A stretch of 64,000 nt of DNA from Phocoena phocoena (Eukaryota; Chordata; Mammalia; Artiodactyla; Phocoenidae). The DNA is taken from contig NC_089220.1 of assembly GCF_963924675.1 (NCBI RefSeq), positions 163,903,270 through 163,967,269 of the forward strand, written 5' to 3'. The notes below the pieces were generated by a model, which worked only from the letters and a program-made list of their open reading frames with translations, had not been told where the DNA came from and ran no database searches. The translations under genes and the position numbers were made by a program. How positions within the stretch are numbered: position 1 is the stretch's first letter; each line of letters begins with the position of its first letter. Below, one piece after another: positions 1 through 11,806 of the stretch.

Positions 1-67
1 TTTGCTGTACACCTGAAACTAACACAACATTGTAAATCATCTATACGCCAATAAAATTTTTTTTAAG
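1..67 (+). mobile_element. L1 3' end (tail of a 5'-truncated or off-window copy)
   Basis: The tail 'acacctgaaactaacacaac' followed by 'caataaaattttttttaa' matches the L1 3' UTR end seen again at 33.54-33.60 kb and, more diverged, near 51.07 kb. The element continues off the left edge. A SINE sits just after its A-rich tail. Confidence 0.75.
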
Positions 68-76
68 AAGAATCAG

Positions 77-272
77 GGGACTTCCCTGGTGGTCCAATGG
101 CTACGACTCTGCCCACTCCCAATGCAGGGGCCCAGGTTTGATCCCTGGTCAGGGAACTAGATCCCACATGCCGCAACTAAGAGTTTGCATGCCACAACTA
201 AAAAAAAGATCCCACATGCTGCACCTAAGACCTGGTGCAGCCAAATAAATAAATAAATATTAAAAAAAAAAA
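77..272 (+). mobile_element. CHR-type SINE, CHR-2-like form
   Basis: It has the head 'ggacttccctggtggtcc', a B-box-like 'ggtttgatccctgg' and a (aaat)n/poly-A tail. It is flanked by the 9-bp TSD aagaatcag (68-76 and 273-281). The block 'gatcccacatgc(c/t)gca' is duplicated internally. Confidence 0.9.
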
Positions 273-281
273 AAGAATCAG

Positions 282-1239
282 AAAGAAATGTTCTTTACTA
301 ATTAACAGAGGATGGAGCACGCTGACTCCACTAGGGGGTCTGTATATATGCAAATGAACACCCCACAAACATCTATAAACCCTAAAGTCTGCTTTTATTT
401 TCTTCTATCCAGCTTCATTTTCTAACTCTCCATCCCAGAGGTACAACAAAGGAAGTGGCACTAGAGGCTATTTCCACCTAGTTCCTCACAGACCATTTAT
501 TTGGTCCACATAAGGCACGCCAAAACATGCAATGCAAATCTGATCAATGTTGAAATAGATCCTTTTTTAAAAGAATCTATTTTTCTGACCAGAGGTCACA
601 GAAACAGGATATCTTATTCTAATTCCCCAGCTTTTTTTTTTAATAGAAAATATTTTCAGGGCACCCATAGAAAAATAAAGGAAGCCAAGCAGAACTCCTA
701 CACTTCTTCCTCTCAACCTGGGGAGTTATGCCTTTTCTGTGTCAAGGATCAGTTTCTGACTTAGAAGGCCCTAGATATATAAGCTCACAAGGCCAAGTAT
801 CCAAAAGCAAGCCTCAACATCAAACATGTCTAGAACTGTGACGTGACTTTCCAATGGACTCTCACAATGGGAATACTTCAGTCATCTGCATAACATTTGA
901 AGGAAAAACGTCCATTAAAGGGGAGAAGGTAAGAACGAGCAAACCATTTTTCACATCTGAAAATCTCCCTGTGTTAAATAAGAACTTCAAACAGTTGGAA
1001 TTCAACTGGCCAGAAAGATCTGGATTTATACTTACTTCAAAGCAACTCAGCTAACTCTGGCTTTGTTTCTTGAGAGGTCTCCCCATGTTTCTGCAGCTCC
1101 TCTAACGGATTAAGAACTCAGGGGTCCAGGGACCAGTCTTTCAAACTACTCCTCTTGGATGAAGGAAAAGATGGTGTAAGCAGATACGTTAGAGGGTCCC
1201 TGGAGAAGGAGAATCAGGCTTCACTTTCTTGACCTAAGA
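282..1239. other. Unassigned intergenic sequence
   Basis: I see no gene or repeat I can name here. The short open frames at 501-764 and 854-1054 lack recognisable domains and have neutral composition, so I treat them as chance. Confidence 0.5.
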
Positions 1240-1740
1240 GAACCCCTTTTAGCCTAAGCCATTTTGTGATCTAAGCCTGGCTACAGTGCTTGCCCTTGAA
1301 CAGGTCTCCATAATTAATGATCTTAAGGAAGGGAATGCAGAAACAAGGCAGGAGTAGTCAAGAGTCAACAGTGCAGGCTTGGGGTAGGGTCCTGGTTCCT
1401 CAAGGGATATACGTAATAATATATCTTTGAGTTGGGCAGGAACTAAGGCCCCCACCCAGGTGGAGGATGGAATGATGATGTTGACCCACCTGACTTCAAT
1501 CAACTAAAGCTTGGACTCTGTCAAACTTTGCCCCAATTCTATGCTGAATTCTCCTCTGCTCAAGCCCCTTCATGAATATGCATGTACCCTTAGCTTGTAA
1601 CTTCCCCAATTTTGCTTTTCTGGGAGACACTGCTTTGGGAGAGACCCCCAGTGTTCTCCTTACTTGCTGCAAGTAATAAATCCTTCCTTCTCCTGATCTC
1701 TGGCTTGGTTGTATCTATTGGCTCAAAACCCACCAACAGA
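1240..1740 (+). mobile_element. Possible ERV-type LTR
   Basis: A C/T-rich 3' half contains a polyadenylation signal ('gtaataaatccttcc' near 1673) followed by 'ctctggcttggttgtatc', which resembles an R-U5 LTR end. I could not fix the boundaries or the family, and no flanking duplication is visible. Confidence 0.35.
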
Positions 1741-2650
1741 TTGTTGCCAAAATCTTGGCACTCTGTGTGATGCTGAACAGAAATACGGAGATGGAGTTAT
1801 GGAGGAGAAAGAAAGAATGGCTTTATTTCTTTTTTTTTTTAACTTATTTTATTTATTTATTTTTGGCTGCACTGGGTCTTCGTTGCTGCGCGCGGGCTTT
1901 TCTCTAGTTGCAGCGAGCAGGGTCTACTCTTCGTTGCGGTGCGCAGGCTTCTCACTGCAGTGGCTTCTCTTGTTGTGGAGCATGGGCTCTAGGCGAGCGG
2001 GCTTCAGTAGTTGTGGCGCATGGGTTCAGTAGTTGTGGCTCATGGGCTCTAGAGCACAGGCCCGGTAGTTGTGGTGCATGGGCTTAGCTGCTCCTGGCAT
2101 GTGGGATCTTCCCGGACCAGGGCTCGAACCCATGTCCCCTGCATTGGCAGGCGGATTCTTAACCACTGCACCACCAGGGAAGCCCAGAATGGCTTTATTG
2201 CTTTGCCAGGCAAAGAGGAAACACAGTAGGGTAGTACCTCAAGAACTGTGCCCCCCTCCCTGGGGAAGAGGGACAGGTTATATAGTCAGGACTCCTGGTG
2301 ATAAGGATCATGTGATAAGGATCAAGGCAGTAACAGTCTTGCATTCTTCTTTCTTCTGCAAAGTTTCAAAAGGGTGGGGTTGCTGACAAGATTAGGGTGT
2401 GTGGAGGGTCTCTAATCTTGATGAGCTTCTCTGGTCCCTGTAATCTTGCCTCAGGTGGTTTCATGGCTGCTCCTTCCTTGATTAGCAACTGTTTGAATCT
2501 ACTCTTTGGAACTCAGGGAAGGTCATGGAGGCTGGAGACTTGCCTACAAGAAATGCGGGACAAAAAGGCCTCCGTACCTGGGAGCCCCACAGGGCCCCCC
2601 TGCTCAGCATCAAGATGAACTCAGTTTTTGGGTATCAAATCTACCCAGTT
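1741..2650 (-). mobile_element. Possible ERV-type LTR or internal fragment, split by a SINE
   Basis: Read on the minus strand, the sequence around 2186-2215 gives 'ggcaaagcaataaagccatt', a polyadenylation signal in LTR-like context. A SINE at 1828-2185 interrupts it. The family is unassigned; open frames at 2069-2832 carry no recognised domain. Confidence 0.35.
1828..2185 (-). mobile_element. CHR-type SINE, long form
   Basis: It runs from a T-rich start to 'accaccagggaagccc' and contains the long-form body ('gtagttgtggctcatgggct'). A perfect 14-bp TSD, agaatggctttatt, lies at 1814-1827 and 2186-2199. Confidence 0.95.
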
Positions 2651-2854
2651 TTCTAAGCAAGGTTATTTGCCTCCTTCACTGGGCATCCCCCCCCTCACAC
2701 CCACATCTTAGGATGCAATTTTTTGTCTATCTGTTCGTTCCTTGGGGGAAGGGACAGTGTCATGGACTCCTTTCCCCCTCGCTGGTTCCCCAGCACCTAG
2801 TGACCACAGCTCTCTCCTTGACCAGACTCTAGACAGGCTCCTCTAAGTCCTTTT

Positions 2855-3140
2855 TCTTTTCTTTGTTTTAATTTTTATTATAGTTGATTTACAATGTTGT
2901 GTAGTTTCTGCTGTACAGCAAAGTGTATCATTTATACATATAACCACCCTTTTTTAGATTCTTTTACCATGTAAGTCAATACAGAGTATTGAGAAGAGTT
3001 CTCTGTGCTATACAGTAGGTCCTTATGAGTTATCTGTTTTATACACAGTATATGTCAATCCCGGTCTCCCAGTTTATCCCTCCCTCCACCCCCCCCCCAT
3101 TCCCTCTTTCCCCCATAAGTTTGTTTTCTACATCTGTGCT
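2855..3140 (-). mobile_element. 5'-truncated L1, 3' UTR only
   Basis: The minus strand reads as an L1 3' UTR ending in 'gttgatttacaatgttgtg' (plus-strand view near 2883). The 12-bp TSD ctaagtcctttt lies at 2843-2854 and 3309-3320. The distal copy is beyond a SINE that later landed at the L1 5' boundary. Confidence 0.85.
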
Positions 3141-3150
3141 ACATCCTTTT

Positions 3151-3304
3151 TTTTAATATTTATTTGGCTGTCCTGGGTCTTAGTTGTGGCATGCGGGATC
3201 TTTCGTTGCACCATGTGGGATCTAGTTCCCTGACCAGGGAACGAACTTGGGCCCCCTGCATTGGGAGCATGGAGTCTTACCCACTGGACCGCCAAGGAAG
3301 TCCC
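3151..3304 (-). mobile_element. CHR-type SINE, CHR-2-like form
   Basis: The plus strand shows 'ggctgtcctgggtcttagtt' through 'ccaaggaagtccc'. Near-perfect TSDs are tgtgctacatcctttt (3135-3150) and tgtgctaagtcctttt (3305-3320). It is nested at the edge of the older L1. Confidence 0.88.
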
Positions 3305-3320
3305 TGTGCTAAGTCCTTTT

Positions 3321-3740
3321 GCAACTAGACCTCAACCTAGACTGTGCCCATCCATGTTAGGCCTGCACTGCCCAGTTTTAGCAAGAATCTTGTTAAGCTC
3401 AGTTTACAGAGAACCCCACCCTTAATATCTGATCAAATTTCTCAACCCGAATCACCCTCTGGGTGATATCTGATCACTGTTGCCTGCCCTCGGCTACAAA
3501 CCTGTTCAGTTTGTTTAACCAGAATCCCCCCTACCCCTGATGTTTCCTCTTAGTAATTTCCTTCCACTAACCCCCTCCCTGCTCCTTGGCTGTAAATCCC
3601 CACGTTTTCTTGTTGATTCAGAATCAAGGTCAAATCTATGCCGGGCTCTCTTTTTCCCAGTTGTAATAGTTCCTGAATAAAATCTGTTTTTACAGCTTTA
3701 GCTACAGTCTGGCCCTGGTTTCCTTTGATAATAGCACAGT
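3321..3740 (+). mobile_element. Possible ERV-type LTR
   Basis: A C-rich sequence has 'ttggctgtaaatccccac' (TATA-like position) about 80 bp upstream of 'cctgaataaaatctg' (polyadenylation signal). That spacing is typical of an LTR U3-R-U5. Boundaries are not resolved. Confidence 0.35.
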
Positions 3741-3955
3741 ACCTGGGGTACTGTCTTCACTCAAAAACTGCATTAATTGAATGATGGATAAGACAAATAT
3801 GAATGAACAAACAAATGCATGAGCGAACCTTCAGCCCACTCCACTCTCAGAGGGCAGGGGTAAACAGCACAGGTGAAATGACAGCCCTCAAGCGTCTCTC
3901 TCCTTACTCTGCTCTAGTACAGAATCGTTACCTCCTGCACGAATCTGACGGCCTT

Positions 3956-4448
3956 GTCGGGGAGGAAAAAAAAATCTCTTCCTCTACTCATCTTACGTTC
4001 TCAGGCTGGGGCCCTGTACACTGGACTCACGAAAGACAAATTAACAAGAGAAAAACATAAAAATTTATTTAGTATAAGTTTTATGTGCCACAGGAGAATT
4101 CATAAGGAATGAAGACCAGAAGAAGCAGTTAAGCCCAAGTATTTTTACACTAGGTTTGATGAAGACTGGGAAGTCGTGGTAAAATGTGATAGGACAAAAG
4201 GACATGAGATAAAGTTAGTAAACTGGGGGGAATTTAGCAAGGCCTGATCATTTGGATTCCTCCTGGCATCACTCCATCTGTGAAGATAAGAAGGGCACCT
4301 CTCTCATGAGGATCTCATGACCCACTTTGGGGAAGAGGGGAGATGAGAGAATCCTTTTTGCACCTGCTATATCCCAAATTCCTTCAACCCAAAATATTCA
4401 ATATGTCGAGGTGCCATATTGTGAGGTAGCATGTGTTTTACCCCATCA
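3956..4448 (-). mobile_element. ERV-type LTR, copy A of a three-copy family
   Basis: This stretch aligns by eye over its whole length with 26053-26575 on the same strand, and with 33833-34352 on the other strand at its two ends. On the minus strand it starts with 'tg', carries 'actaaataaattt' (polyadenylation signal), then 'cagggccccagcc', and ends '...cctccccgaca'. These are LTR hallmarks. I do not assign a family name. Confidence 0.65.
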
Positions 4449-6265
4449 GCCAACCCCCTAATAACAAGGAGATGGGAACCACAATATGAAGAAGTAATTG
4501 AGCTAAGAGGCTCCTCTGAGTAATGAGAAGAAAAACAAAAAATGAAGAGTAAAAGTGCAACAGAGTAGACACCTCCCCAAAACTAATAAAGACCATTAGA
4601 AAGGTCTGAGGCCTGACACCTGCGGGAGGGTTGATATGAGCCATTGCACCTGTGTGGTTACAGATGCATGAATGAAATTTGATGACTCCAGCAGAGGACC
4701 AAGTATGCACCTTGGGCACCAGCAAAGCAGTAGCACTAAAGAGGAGAGAGAATCTCAAAGTTGGGGCTTCATTGTGAAAATTAAATTATTCTTATTTTAT
4801 TGTCTTCATATATGTGCGATGTCATCGTCTCTGCAGGGTCAGGACCTCTACCACTCTACCCCTACACACACTCACAGAAACAATTTTTGCACCTCTGGGA
4901 ACCTAAATAAAGAGCATGCCGAGGAACGCATGAGATGTCGCCATAGAGTAAAGAAAGACTGTTGTGAGCAACTTTGAAAACTGTCTCACTATTTCCAGTG
5001 ACACTTTGTATATCTGTGAGCACACGTGTTATTAGAGGCTGGAGCTGAGTCCTCATGTGATTAGCTCTGTGTGATTGCGTGTTTGTGTAAACGTCTGTAG
5101 AAGCATTTGTACACAAGACGTGGGTAAGTAAAGGATCCCAAATGGTGTCCTAATCAGAAATGTTGTCTCAGAAGTGAGACAGATTGAAACAATGTATAAA
5201 TAGAATAAGAAATAGAAAGGAAGTTAAGTCAGAAGAGGAAAAAGGCCAAAGTGTTACTGAAGAGGCACAAATGTCATAAATTTAAAATAGATGTTTAGCA
5301 CCAGTTATAACTTTGCCACTCTGCTGTGACATTTAAAAATTACCAACTCTATAATATGGTTTAAAGCAGTGTTTACCAACCTTAAATGGGTTTAGACGTT
5401 CATCACTCACATGTGAAAGAAGTTTAGGTCAAGCATAAGAAAAAGCTTACTAAAGAACATAGAGTTTCTAGTTAATAGATGTAATTTGTGATATTTTCAT
5501 TAACCTAAGCTATTATAAAATAGTGCATTACATTACAGAAAAAAGCAAAATTTCAGAGAAATGATTACCAATTTATCATTCCTGGTTAATAGGAAGAAAT
5601 CTACTTTCTGAAGAGAAGAAAACCTTTCATTTTGATTGCCTTGGCCAATGTAAAAATGAAGAAATGAATGTGACATTTTAAATCTCATAGACAGGTTTAG
5701 TGTAAACTGTTAAAAAGTGGAAGAGGTATACAGATCTTAGCTGATTTTCCCCTGGAACCTGTTTTCTTGAAGGTTTAGGTATCTCACAAATCTCCTGCAT
5801 TTGTGTAATGGTTTTACCCTTTTTCAAAGGGCTTTTACATTTCTGATTCTTGCTGATCCCCATAACGACTCTGCACAGTGTTTGAGGATTAAGTGTGAGC
5901 TACAGAGAGGTTGTGTGGTTTATTTGAGGTGTCACAGTCTGTGACAGCCCCACTACAAGTGATACTTATTCTACAGTCATTAATGCCTCCCTAAAATTAT
6001 ACAAAGGGAATCCACACATCCATTCCAAGAACTGTAGAGCCATCCATTGTCTTGTGTTCCTGTGAGATTTCCTGCCGGGAAGGGAACACAAAGGCTGCCA
6101 TCTTGGTGGTATGGGTTCATTCTGACCAGTTGGTACCCAGGCCATGATAAACACTTTAATATCATCTGTGATTACTTGTGTAAAGGAAAAGACCCTGGAT
6201 GGGGGTCAGGAAAGTTGAGTTCTCGTCCTGGTTTTTATTATTGAGAATACTGCAGCCATCGTGGC
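4449..6265. other. Unassigned, mostly AT-rich intergenic sequence
   Basis: I see no supported gene. Short open frames (for example 4438-4758 minus and 4672-4977 plus) have no recognisable motif. Very old repeat remnants may be present but cannot be named from sequence alone. Confidence 0.5.
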
Positions 6266-6269
6266 TAAC

Positions 6270-6490
6270 ACTTACTGAATGTTTACTTCAAATAACGCCA
6301 AGTGTGCCACATGGAGAATCAATTCTCACAGCCACCCTCTGTAGTAGATAAGCTCAGCTTGTACTTTACTGATAAGAAAACCTAGATCTAGAGAAATGAA
6401 ACAAGTTGCCCAAGGATATGAAGCTTCCTGAGAAGCCAGGACTTGAACTTGGCAGTCAAATGCCAGAACTTGTGTTTCTGACCATTATGA
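6270..6490 (-). mobile_element. MIR SINE (ancient mammalian)
   Basis: The plus strand reads as a reverse MIR: 'cttactgaatgtttactt', 'gataagaaaacc', 'agttgcccaaggatatgaag' and 'ccaggacttgaac'. Divergence is high, as expected for MIR. Confidence 0.75.
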
Positions 6491-6804
6491 GAACCTGCCA
6501 TTCACTGGTTGGCCGATTTAGGGCAATCTCTTAGTTTCTCTGAGTTCAGTTTCCTTGATTACTTAGTAAAAAGGTTTCACTAAGTCCCTTCAAATTCCAT
6601 ATACATTATGGAAATTAGAGAAGAAATACTGCTGAAGTGTGATTTCTCCTTTGTTAATCAGTGTGTAAAAGTTGCTCTGAACCCAACAGATAAAACTGAA
6701 GGGCTTCACACCCCCACCTGTTTCCTCCATTGTAAACTTCGTGTATCATATTTTTTTATTTTATACTTTAGGTATGTTCCCAGTATGTTACAGACAGAAT
6801 TTTA

Positions 6805-7820
6805 TTTTATTTCATTTTATTTTTATTACTTTTTAAAATCTGCATGCTATTTTATTTCCATTAGAAAAATATTATCTATATAAAATCTGGTCCAGTTTCT
6901 TCTTTTACCTCTACCATTCAAACTTAAATGCTTTAACTTTACTCAAGTAAAAGCAGAGTCATGTATCTGACATGAGAACTAAATAGTTCACATCATTAAA
7001 TTAATAGAGTTTAATTGAATTAGGTGTGTTCTTTCTTATTTCTCAGGAATAGTAACTCATCTTTCCTATATGCTATTTCCCTTTACTTTTATTTTTCTGA
7101 GTAACTATGTAATGTGTGTCTCTTTTCCCACATCCAGTAATATGAGTTTTACAGAAGTGTAATTTATAACATCACTAACTAGATTCATCATTAATCTTCA
7201 ACTCATGTTCAATTCCCCTTATTATATGGTATTTCCATAATAACATCAGATATTTCAGTCAACCTTACACTTTCCAACAAATACTGTAAAGATTAAGACG
7301 TTAATTTAAAAACATTATTAAAATTCCAGACTGAATAACACTGGGCCCACTTAGAGCGATGCTGTCACAAGAGGTCCTCGGACAGCTACTGCTTCAATCT
7401 CAACACGGCCTCCTTTGGTAAAAGCAGCTACCTGGTAAGCAGCTCTTGCAGGAAAACTACTCTGGAATATTGCCTGTAGATGTCATTGACAGTATTGAAG
7501 TCGTTTATGTCAGCCAGCAAAACAGTCGTTTTTACCGCATTCGTGAGGTCACTGCCTGCTGCTTTCAGAATTTCACCCATGTTTGTAAGAGCTTGTTTAG
7601 CCTCTTCTGCCACCCCTCCTGACACAAGCTGTCCACTTGCAGGATCCATGCCTAGCTGTCCTGAAATGTAAATGGTCCTGTCGACTATCACAGCCTGACT
7701 GTAGGGACCAGTGGCCGCTGGGGCTTTCGCGGTGCTGATCACCTTTCTGATCAAAGACAACATGGCTAATCCTTTTCCCTTGCCGCCCCCACCTGTACGT
7801 ACTCGTGTCTCACGGGTCTC
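6805..7820 (-). pseudogene. RIDA: Processed pseudogene (retrocopy) of RIDA / HRSP12 / UK114
   Basis: RIDA is a small deaminase of the YjgF/YER057c/UK114 family that hydrolyses reactive enamine/imine intermediates. The copy starts at an ATG at 7763 and reads MLSLIRKVISTAKAP..., with family blocks GPYSQAV (residues 19-25), YISGQLGMDP (32-41), GGVAEEAKQAL and KTTVLLADINDFNTVN. At about residue 99 (near 7465) a 1-base loss shifts the frame. The second frame continues to the natural end with [11 protein letters not shown], which carries the family's catalytic Arg, then EIEAVAV and VTASL, and a stop at 7351-7353. No other stop was seen. There are no introns, about 550 bp of 3' UTR, a decayed T-rich (poly-A) end at 6805-6839 and a perfect 16-bp TSD, tacagacagaatttta (6789-6804 and 7821-7836). 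It is therefore an L1-mediated insertion of a near-full-length mRNA, most likely non-functional. No promoter is evident. Confidence 0.93.
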
Positions 7821-7914
7821 TACAGACAGAATTTTAAAATGAAAATGCTATGTTAATTTTACTGGATGATTAATCTTTTAAAAAATTCTATTGTGAATCT
7901 TTTTGTGTTTGTTG

Positions 7915-8205
7915 TTCTTAAATTTTATTATTTTTAAACCACTTTATTGAGGTATGAGTCACATATAAAAAGCTATACATACTTAACGTGCACAACTTGA
8001 TGAGTTTGGAGATAAGTATACACTCATGAAACCATCATCATAATCAATGTCATAAACCTATCCATCACCTCTGGAAGTTTTCTCCTGCCCTCTTATTTAT
8101 CATTATTTTTAGTACTGTTATTAGTGATATGAACACTTAACATAAGAGCTATCCTCCTAGCAAGTCTTTAAGCATACAATACAGTATTGTTAACTATATT
8201 GTGAA
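7915..8205 (-). mobile_element. Old L1 (L1M-type) 3' fragment
   Basis: The plus strand reads 'accactttattgaggtatga', 'gcacaacttgatgagtttgg', then 'aaaccatcatcataatcaat'. This is the reverse complement of the 3' region of ancient mammalian L1. It is truncated at both ends. Confidence 0.7.
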
Positions 8206-9524
8206 TCATTTGTAAAATAAAGAATCATCCCTTTAAAATTGCTTTTGTAAAACTCAGATTTTCATTGTGAAGTGCTTAATTAGAAGTGCTCCTATAATTC
8301 AACAGGTCTTTACACAGCCTTGTACTTTAGTTCCACTATCCTAAACACAGCTCCAAAGAGGTAGTTCAATCTGATTAACATCAGTAATTCCTTCTTTCTT
8401 CCTAAACAGATTCTTCATTGTCCTCATTCTATGGAGGGGAGGCTTCTGGTCTCCCTGATGGTTTTCATTAACACATCAGCCATTATTTTACTTCAGTGAC
8501 ATATTTTGTGGTGATAGCCCATCAATAGATTAAGGAAACATTGAAATCTAACACAGTCTGGTAAATAATCAGGACAAGATTAATGGTTATATTTAATGAA
8601 AGCCACCTGTTTGTTACAGCAGCTCACTTGCTTTCTTCATTTCATTTCAGATTCCAATAAATTGTAAATGCCTTGAAGCACACTCGACCCAGGCGGAGTA
8701 AACATAGGTCTCTGGGAGTCATCGCCACCTCTTTGGAAACACACCCAATAACCACATGGTCTACAGTTGGAAGAGGGAAAGCATAGTCAACTGACAGGCT
8801 GTTTTGTTGACTTGACCAACAGGCCTGTCCTTTTGTGTCCCCCTGGCTTTCATGAACGGACATGTGTTTTCTTGGTGTGCAGCCATCATCACAGAATGAT
8901 AGAGCTCAGACAGCTAAATTCCTGGTCTTACAGGTCATATTTTACCCTCCTCCCCAAAGCATGGTAAGTCAACCACCATAAAAATTACCTAATTTAAAAA
9001 AAAAAAATTACCTAATTGTCTAAAGTGAAATAGACAGTTCCAGCTTTGGTGGCTTTTTAACTGAATGACTGGAGTAAAATACAAGTTGAAGGGAGCAAAA
9101 AAACTTGCAGTCTATCTTTTGAGGACACTCATTAGTGAGTGTGTACGCTCAAAAAGTCTAGAAGGACACAGTAAAAAACATGAACAATGACTATCTCTGG
9201 AAGTAAGATTAAGTGATTTCCTTTTTAAAATTGTTTACTATTTGTTTTTTCAAAATGTTCTTTACAACTTTTTATTACCATCTCAATAATAAAAGAAAAA
9301 TAACTTTTTGTTTTATCATTAACTGAAATTATGTCATTCCCTAATATTTTGGTGGCAAATTTACAGTTAGGACAGTGAATAAGAGATTAAAACTCATATC
9401 ATTTTTATTCCCCTACAAGATTTCTCTGAGGAATCCATTTTCTATACAGTTATGCTAGTGATAAAATCTCATTCAGCTAAACTCTCCATCGTGGAGTGGC
9501 AAGAACACAAGAAATTCTAGTTTT
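8206..9524. other. Unassigned intergenic sequence
   Basis: It is AT-rich with no recognisable gene. Overlapping open frames on opposite strands at 8642-8967 have no family resemblance. Confidence 0.5.
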
Positions 9525-9539
9525 AAAATAGACCCTTCT

Positions 9540-9873
9540 GGGATTTCCCTGGTGGTGCAGAGGTTAAGAATCCGCCTGCCAATGCCGGGGACACGGGTTC
9601 GAGCCCTGGGCCGTGAAGATCCCACATGCCGCGGAGCAACTAAGCCCCTGTGTGCCACAACTACTGAGCCTGCGCTCTAGAGCCCATGAGCCACAACTAC
9701 TGAAGCCCGTGCGCCTGCAGCCCGTGCTCCGCAACAAGAGAAGCCACCGCAATGAGAAGCCCGCGCTCGGCAACAAAGAGTAGACCCTGCTCGCCGCAAC
9801 TAGAGAAAGCCCGCACACAGCAACGAAGACCCAACGCAGCCATAAATAAATAAATAAATAAATTTATTTTTAA
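9540..9873 (+). mobile_element. CHR-type SINE, long form
   Basis: Head 'ggatttccctggtggtgcag', B box 'ggttcgagccctgg', then the long body and a (taaa)n tail. The perfect 15-bp TSD aaaatagacccttct lies at 9525-9539 and 9874-9888. Confidence 0.95.
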
Positions 9874-10023
9874 AAAATAGACCCTTCTTACACAGAAAAC
9901 TATTTGTCTGGAAGTCATCACTTATCAAGGAACCTTAGCTAATCAGAGTATAGCCAAGTACCCTGACAATCCAAAAAGGCCTCTGAACAGTCCAAAAAAA
10001 GAGACGATAAAACATCTTGCTCA

Positions 10024-10228
10024 GGGCTTCCCCTGGTGGCGCAGTGGTTGAGAGTCCGCCTGCTGATGCCGGAGACGTGGGTTCGTGCCCCAGTCGGGGA
10101 AGATCCCACATGCCGCGGAGCGGCTGGGCCCGTGAGCCATGGGCCTGCGCGTCCGGAGCCTGTGCTGCGCAACGGCAGAGGCCACAACAGTGAGAGGCCC
10201 GCGTACCGCAAAAAAAAAAAAAAAAAAG
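10024..10228 (+). mobile_element. CHR-type SINE, short form
   Basis: The short body carries 'gagcggctgggcccgtgagc' and 'gcgtccggagcctgtgct', ending 'gcgtaccgc' plus about 18 A. It lies in or at the edge of L1 5' UTR sequence. I found no clear TSD. Confidence 0.9.
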
Positions 10229-11617
10229 AACCACCCTGGCCAAGACAAGGGGTCTTAGCCCAGGCTAGAACTCCTGCACGAGTCCAGGCAACCAATTTGG
10301 TAACAGTCGGAGGGGGCAGACTCACAATATATTCAAGTCCCATACTCCCAGGTGGGCGACCTACACACTGGAGAATAATAACGTTGCAGAGGTTCTCCCA
10401 AAGGAGTGAGAGTTCTCAATCACATGCCGGGCTTCCAAGCCTGGGGGTCCTGCACCAGGAGCAATGAGACCCCAGAGCATCTGGCCTTGAAGGCCAGAGG
10501 GGCTTCCTTTTGGGCCGACTCAGAGGGCTGTGGGAAATAGAGGCTCCACTCTTAAAGGGCGCATATAAAATCTCACACGTTCTGGGACCCAGGAGAGAAG
10601 CAGTAATTTGACAGGAGCCTGGGTCAGACCTACCTGCTGGTCTTGGAGTCTCCCGGCGAGGCAGAAGGCAACAGCAGCTGACGCTGGGGACACAGACACT
10701 GGCGGCGGCCTTCTCGGACCCCAGTGCTGGCAAGCCTGCCGTTGTGGAATCCTCCCCTCTAGCTTATTAGCTCAGGCCCAACAGCCTGCTGGTGCCAGTG
10801 CCTGGACGCCTCAGGCCAAGCAGCACCTCAGGATAGGACACGGGCCCACTCCTCAGCCGTCAGGCTGCTTTAAGACGCCCAGAGCACAGAGCCCTGCCCA
10901 CCAGAGGGCCCAGGACCAGCTCCGCCCGCCAGCGTTCAGGACCAGTCCCAGAATCCCCTGCGCTCGGCCCCTCCCTACGGAGCCTGCTCTAGCCTCCCAC
11001 CGACCTCCCCCGCCCGAGGGGAGACGACAGAGGTGGTAAATCCACAGCCTGCGGACCCAGCCTGCACACCAGCAGGGTCAGACCGTGACTCACCACCAGC
11101 AGGCCACACAAGCTTCGGGACAGCCTGGACTTCGTACGCGACTGGGTCAGGAACCGGCTGCTCCCCGCAGCCACCCCGAAATCTGACACCAGCTCCAGGA
11201 GCCCTGGGCCCTGCAGCCAGACTCCACGACCCGGCTCTGCCCTCCAGTAAGCCGGCACTAACCCCAGGACCTGGCTCCACCCAAAAGCCCAGACCCGCCG
11301 GTGAGGCCGCACTAGCCCTGAGGCCTCCTGGGGTCCGCTGTCAGCCGCTTCATGCCCGGGGCCTGCCGAGCAGCGGCCGGCAGCCTCCTCTCAAGGCCGG
11401 GCCCGGGGCCAACCAAGCCTACCAGACCGCCCTCATGGTCAGCCCGCCGCAAAGAAGGACCCGTGCAGCCCTCTTAGGGGGACCCCTAGAGCATATGAGT
11501 CAGGTGACAAGAGGGGAGTGCGCTGTGGGGAAACATGGGACGTCTGCTACCAAAGGCCACTTCTCCAAGGTCGGGAAATGTACCTAACCTACCACATACA
11601 TAAAAATACAGAGTTGG

Positions 11618-11743
11618 CGGTTCCCTGGCAGTCCAGTGGTTGGGACACCATGCTTTCACTGCTGAGGGCCCTGATTGGATCCCTGGTCGGGGAACTAAGA
11701 TCCTGCAAGCTCCGCAGTGCGGCCGAAAAAAAAAAAAAAAAAA
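11618..11743 (+). mobile_element. CHR-2-like SINE, very short form
   Basis: Head 'ttccctggcagtccagtggt', then 'ggatccctggtcggggaact', ending 'cagtgcggccg' plus poly-A. It is inserted in L1 5' UTR just before ORF1. Confidence 0.88.
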
Positions 11744-11806
11744 GTGAAAAAAATATATATAAACAGCAATTTAGGCAAAATGAGGCAACAGAGGAACACC
11801 TTGCAG

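Noticed and set aside
10036..10467. Many frames coding 'MVESPPADAGDTGSCPGPG'-like or 'SAACGIFPDRGTNPCPLH'-like peptides (one example given)
   Set aside because: They recur in almost every SINE and are translations of CHR SINE sequence, not a protein family.
11033..11587. A 184-residue plus-strand frame
   Set aside because: It lies inside the GC-rich L1 5' UTR and has no coding homology.
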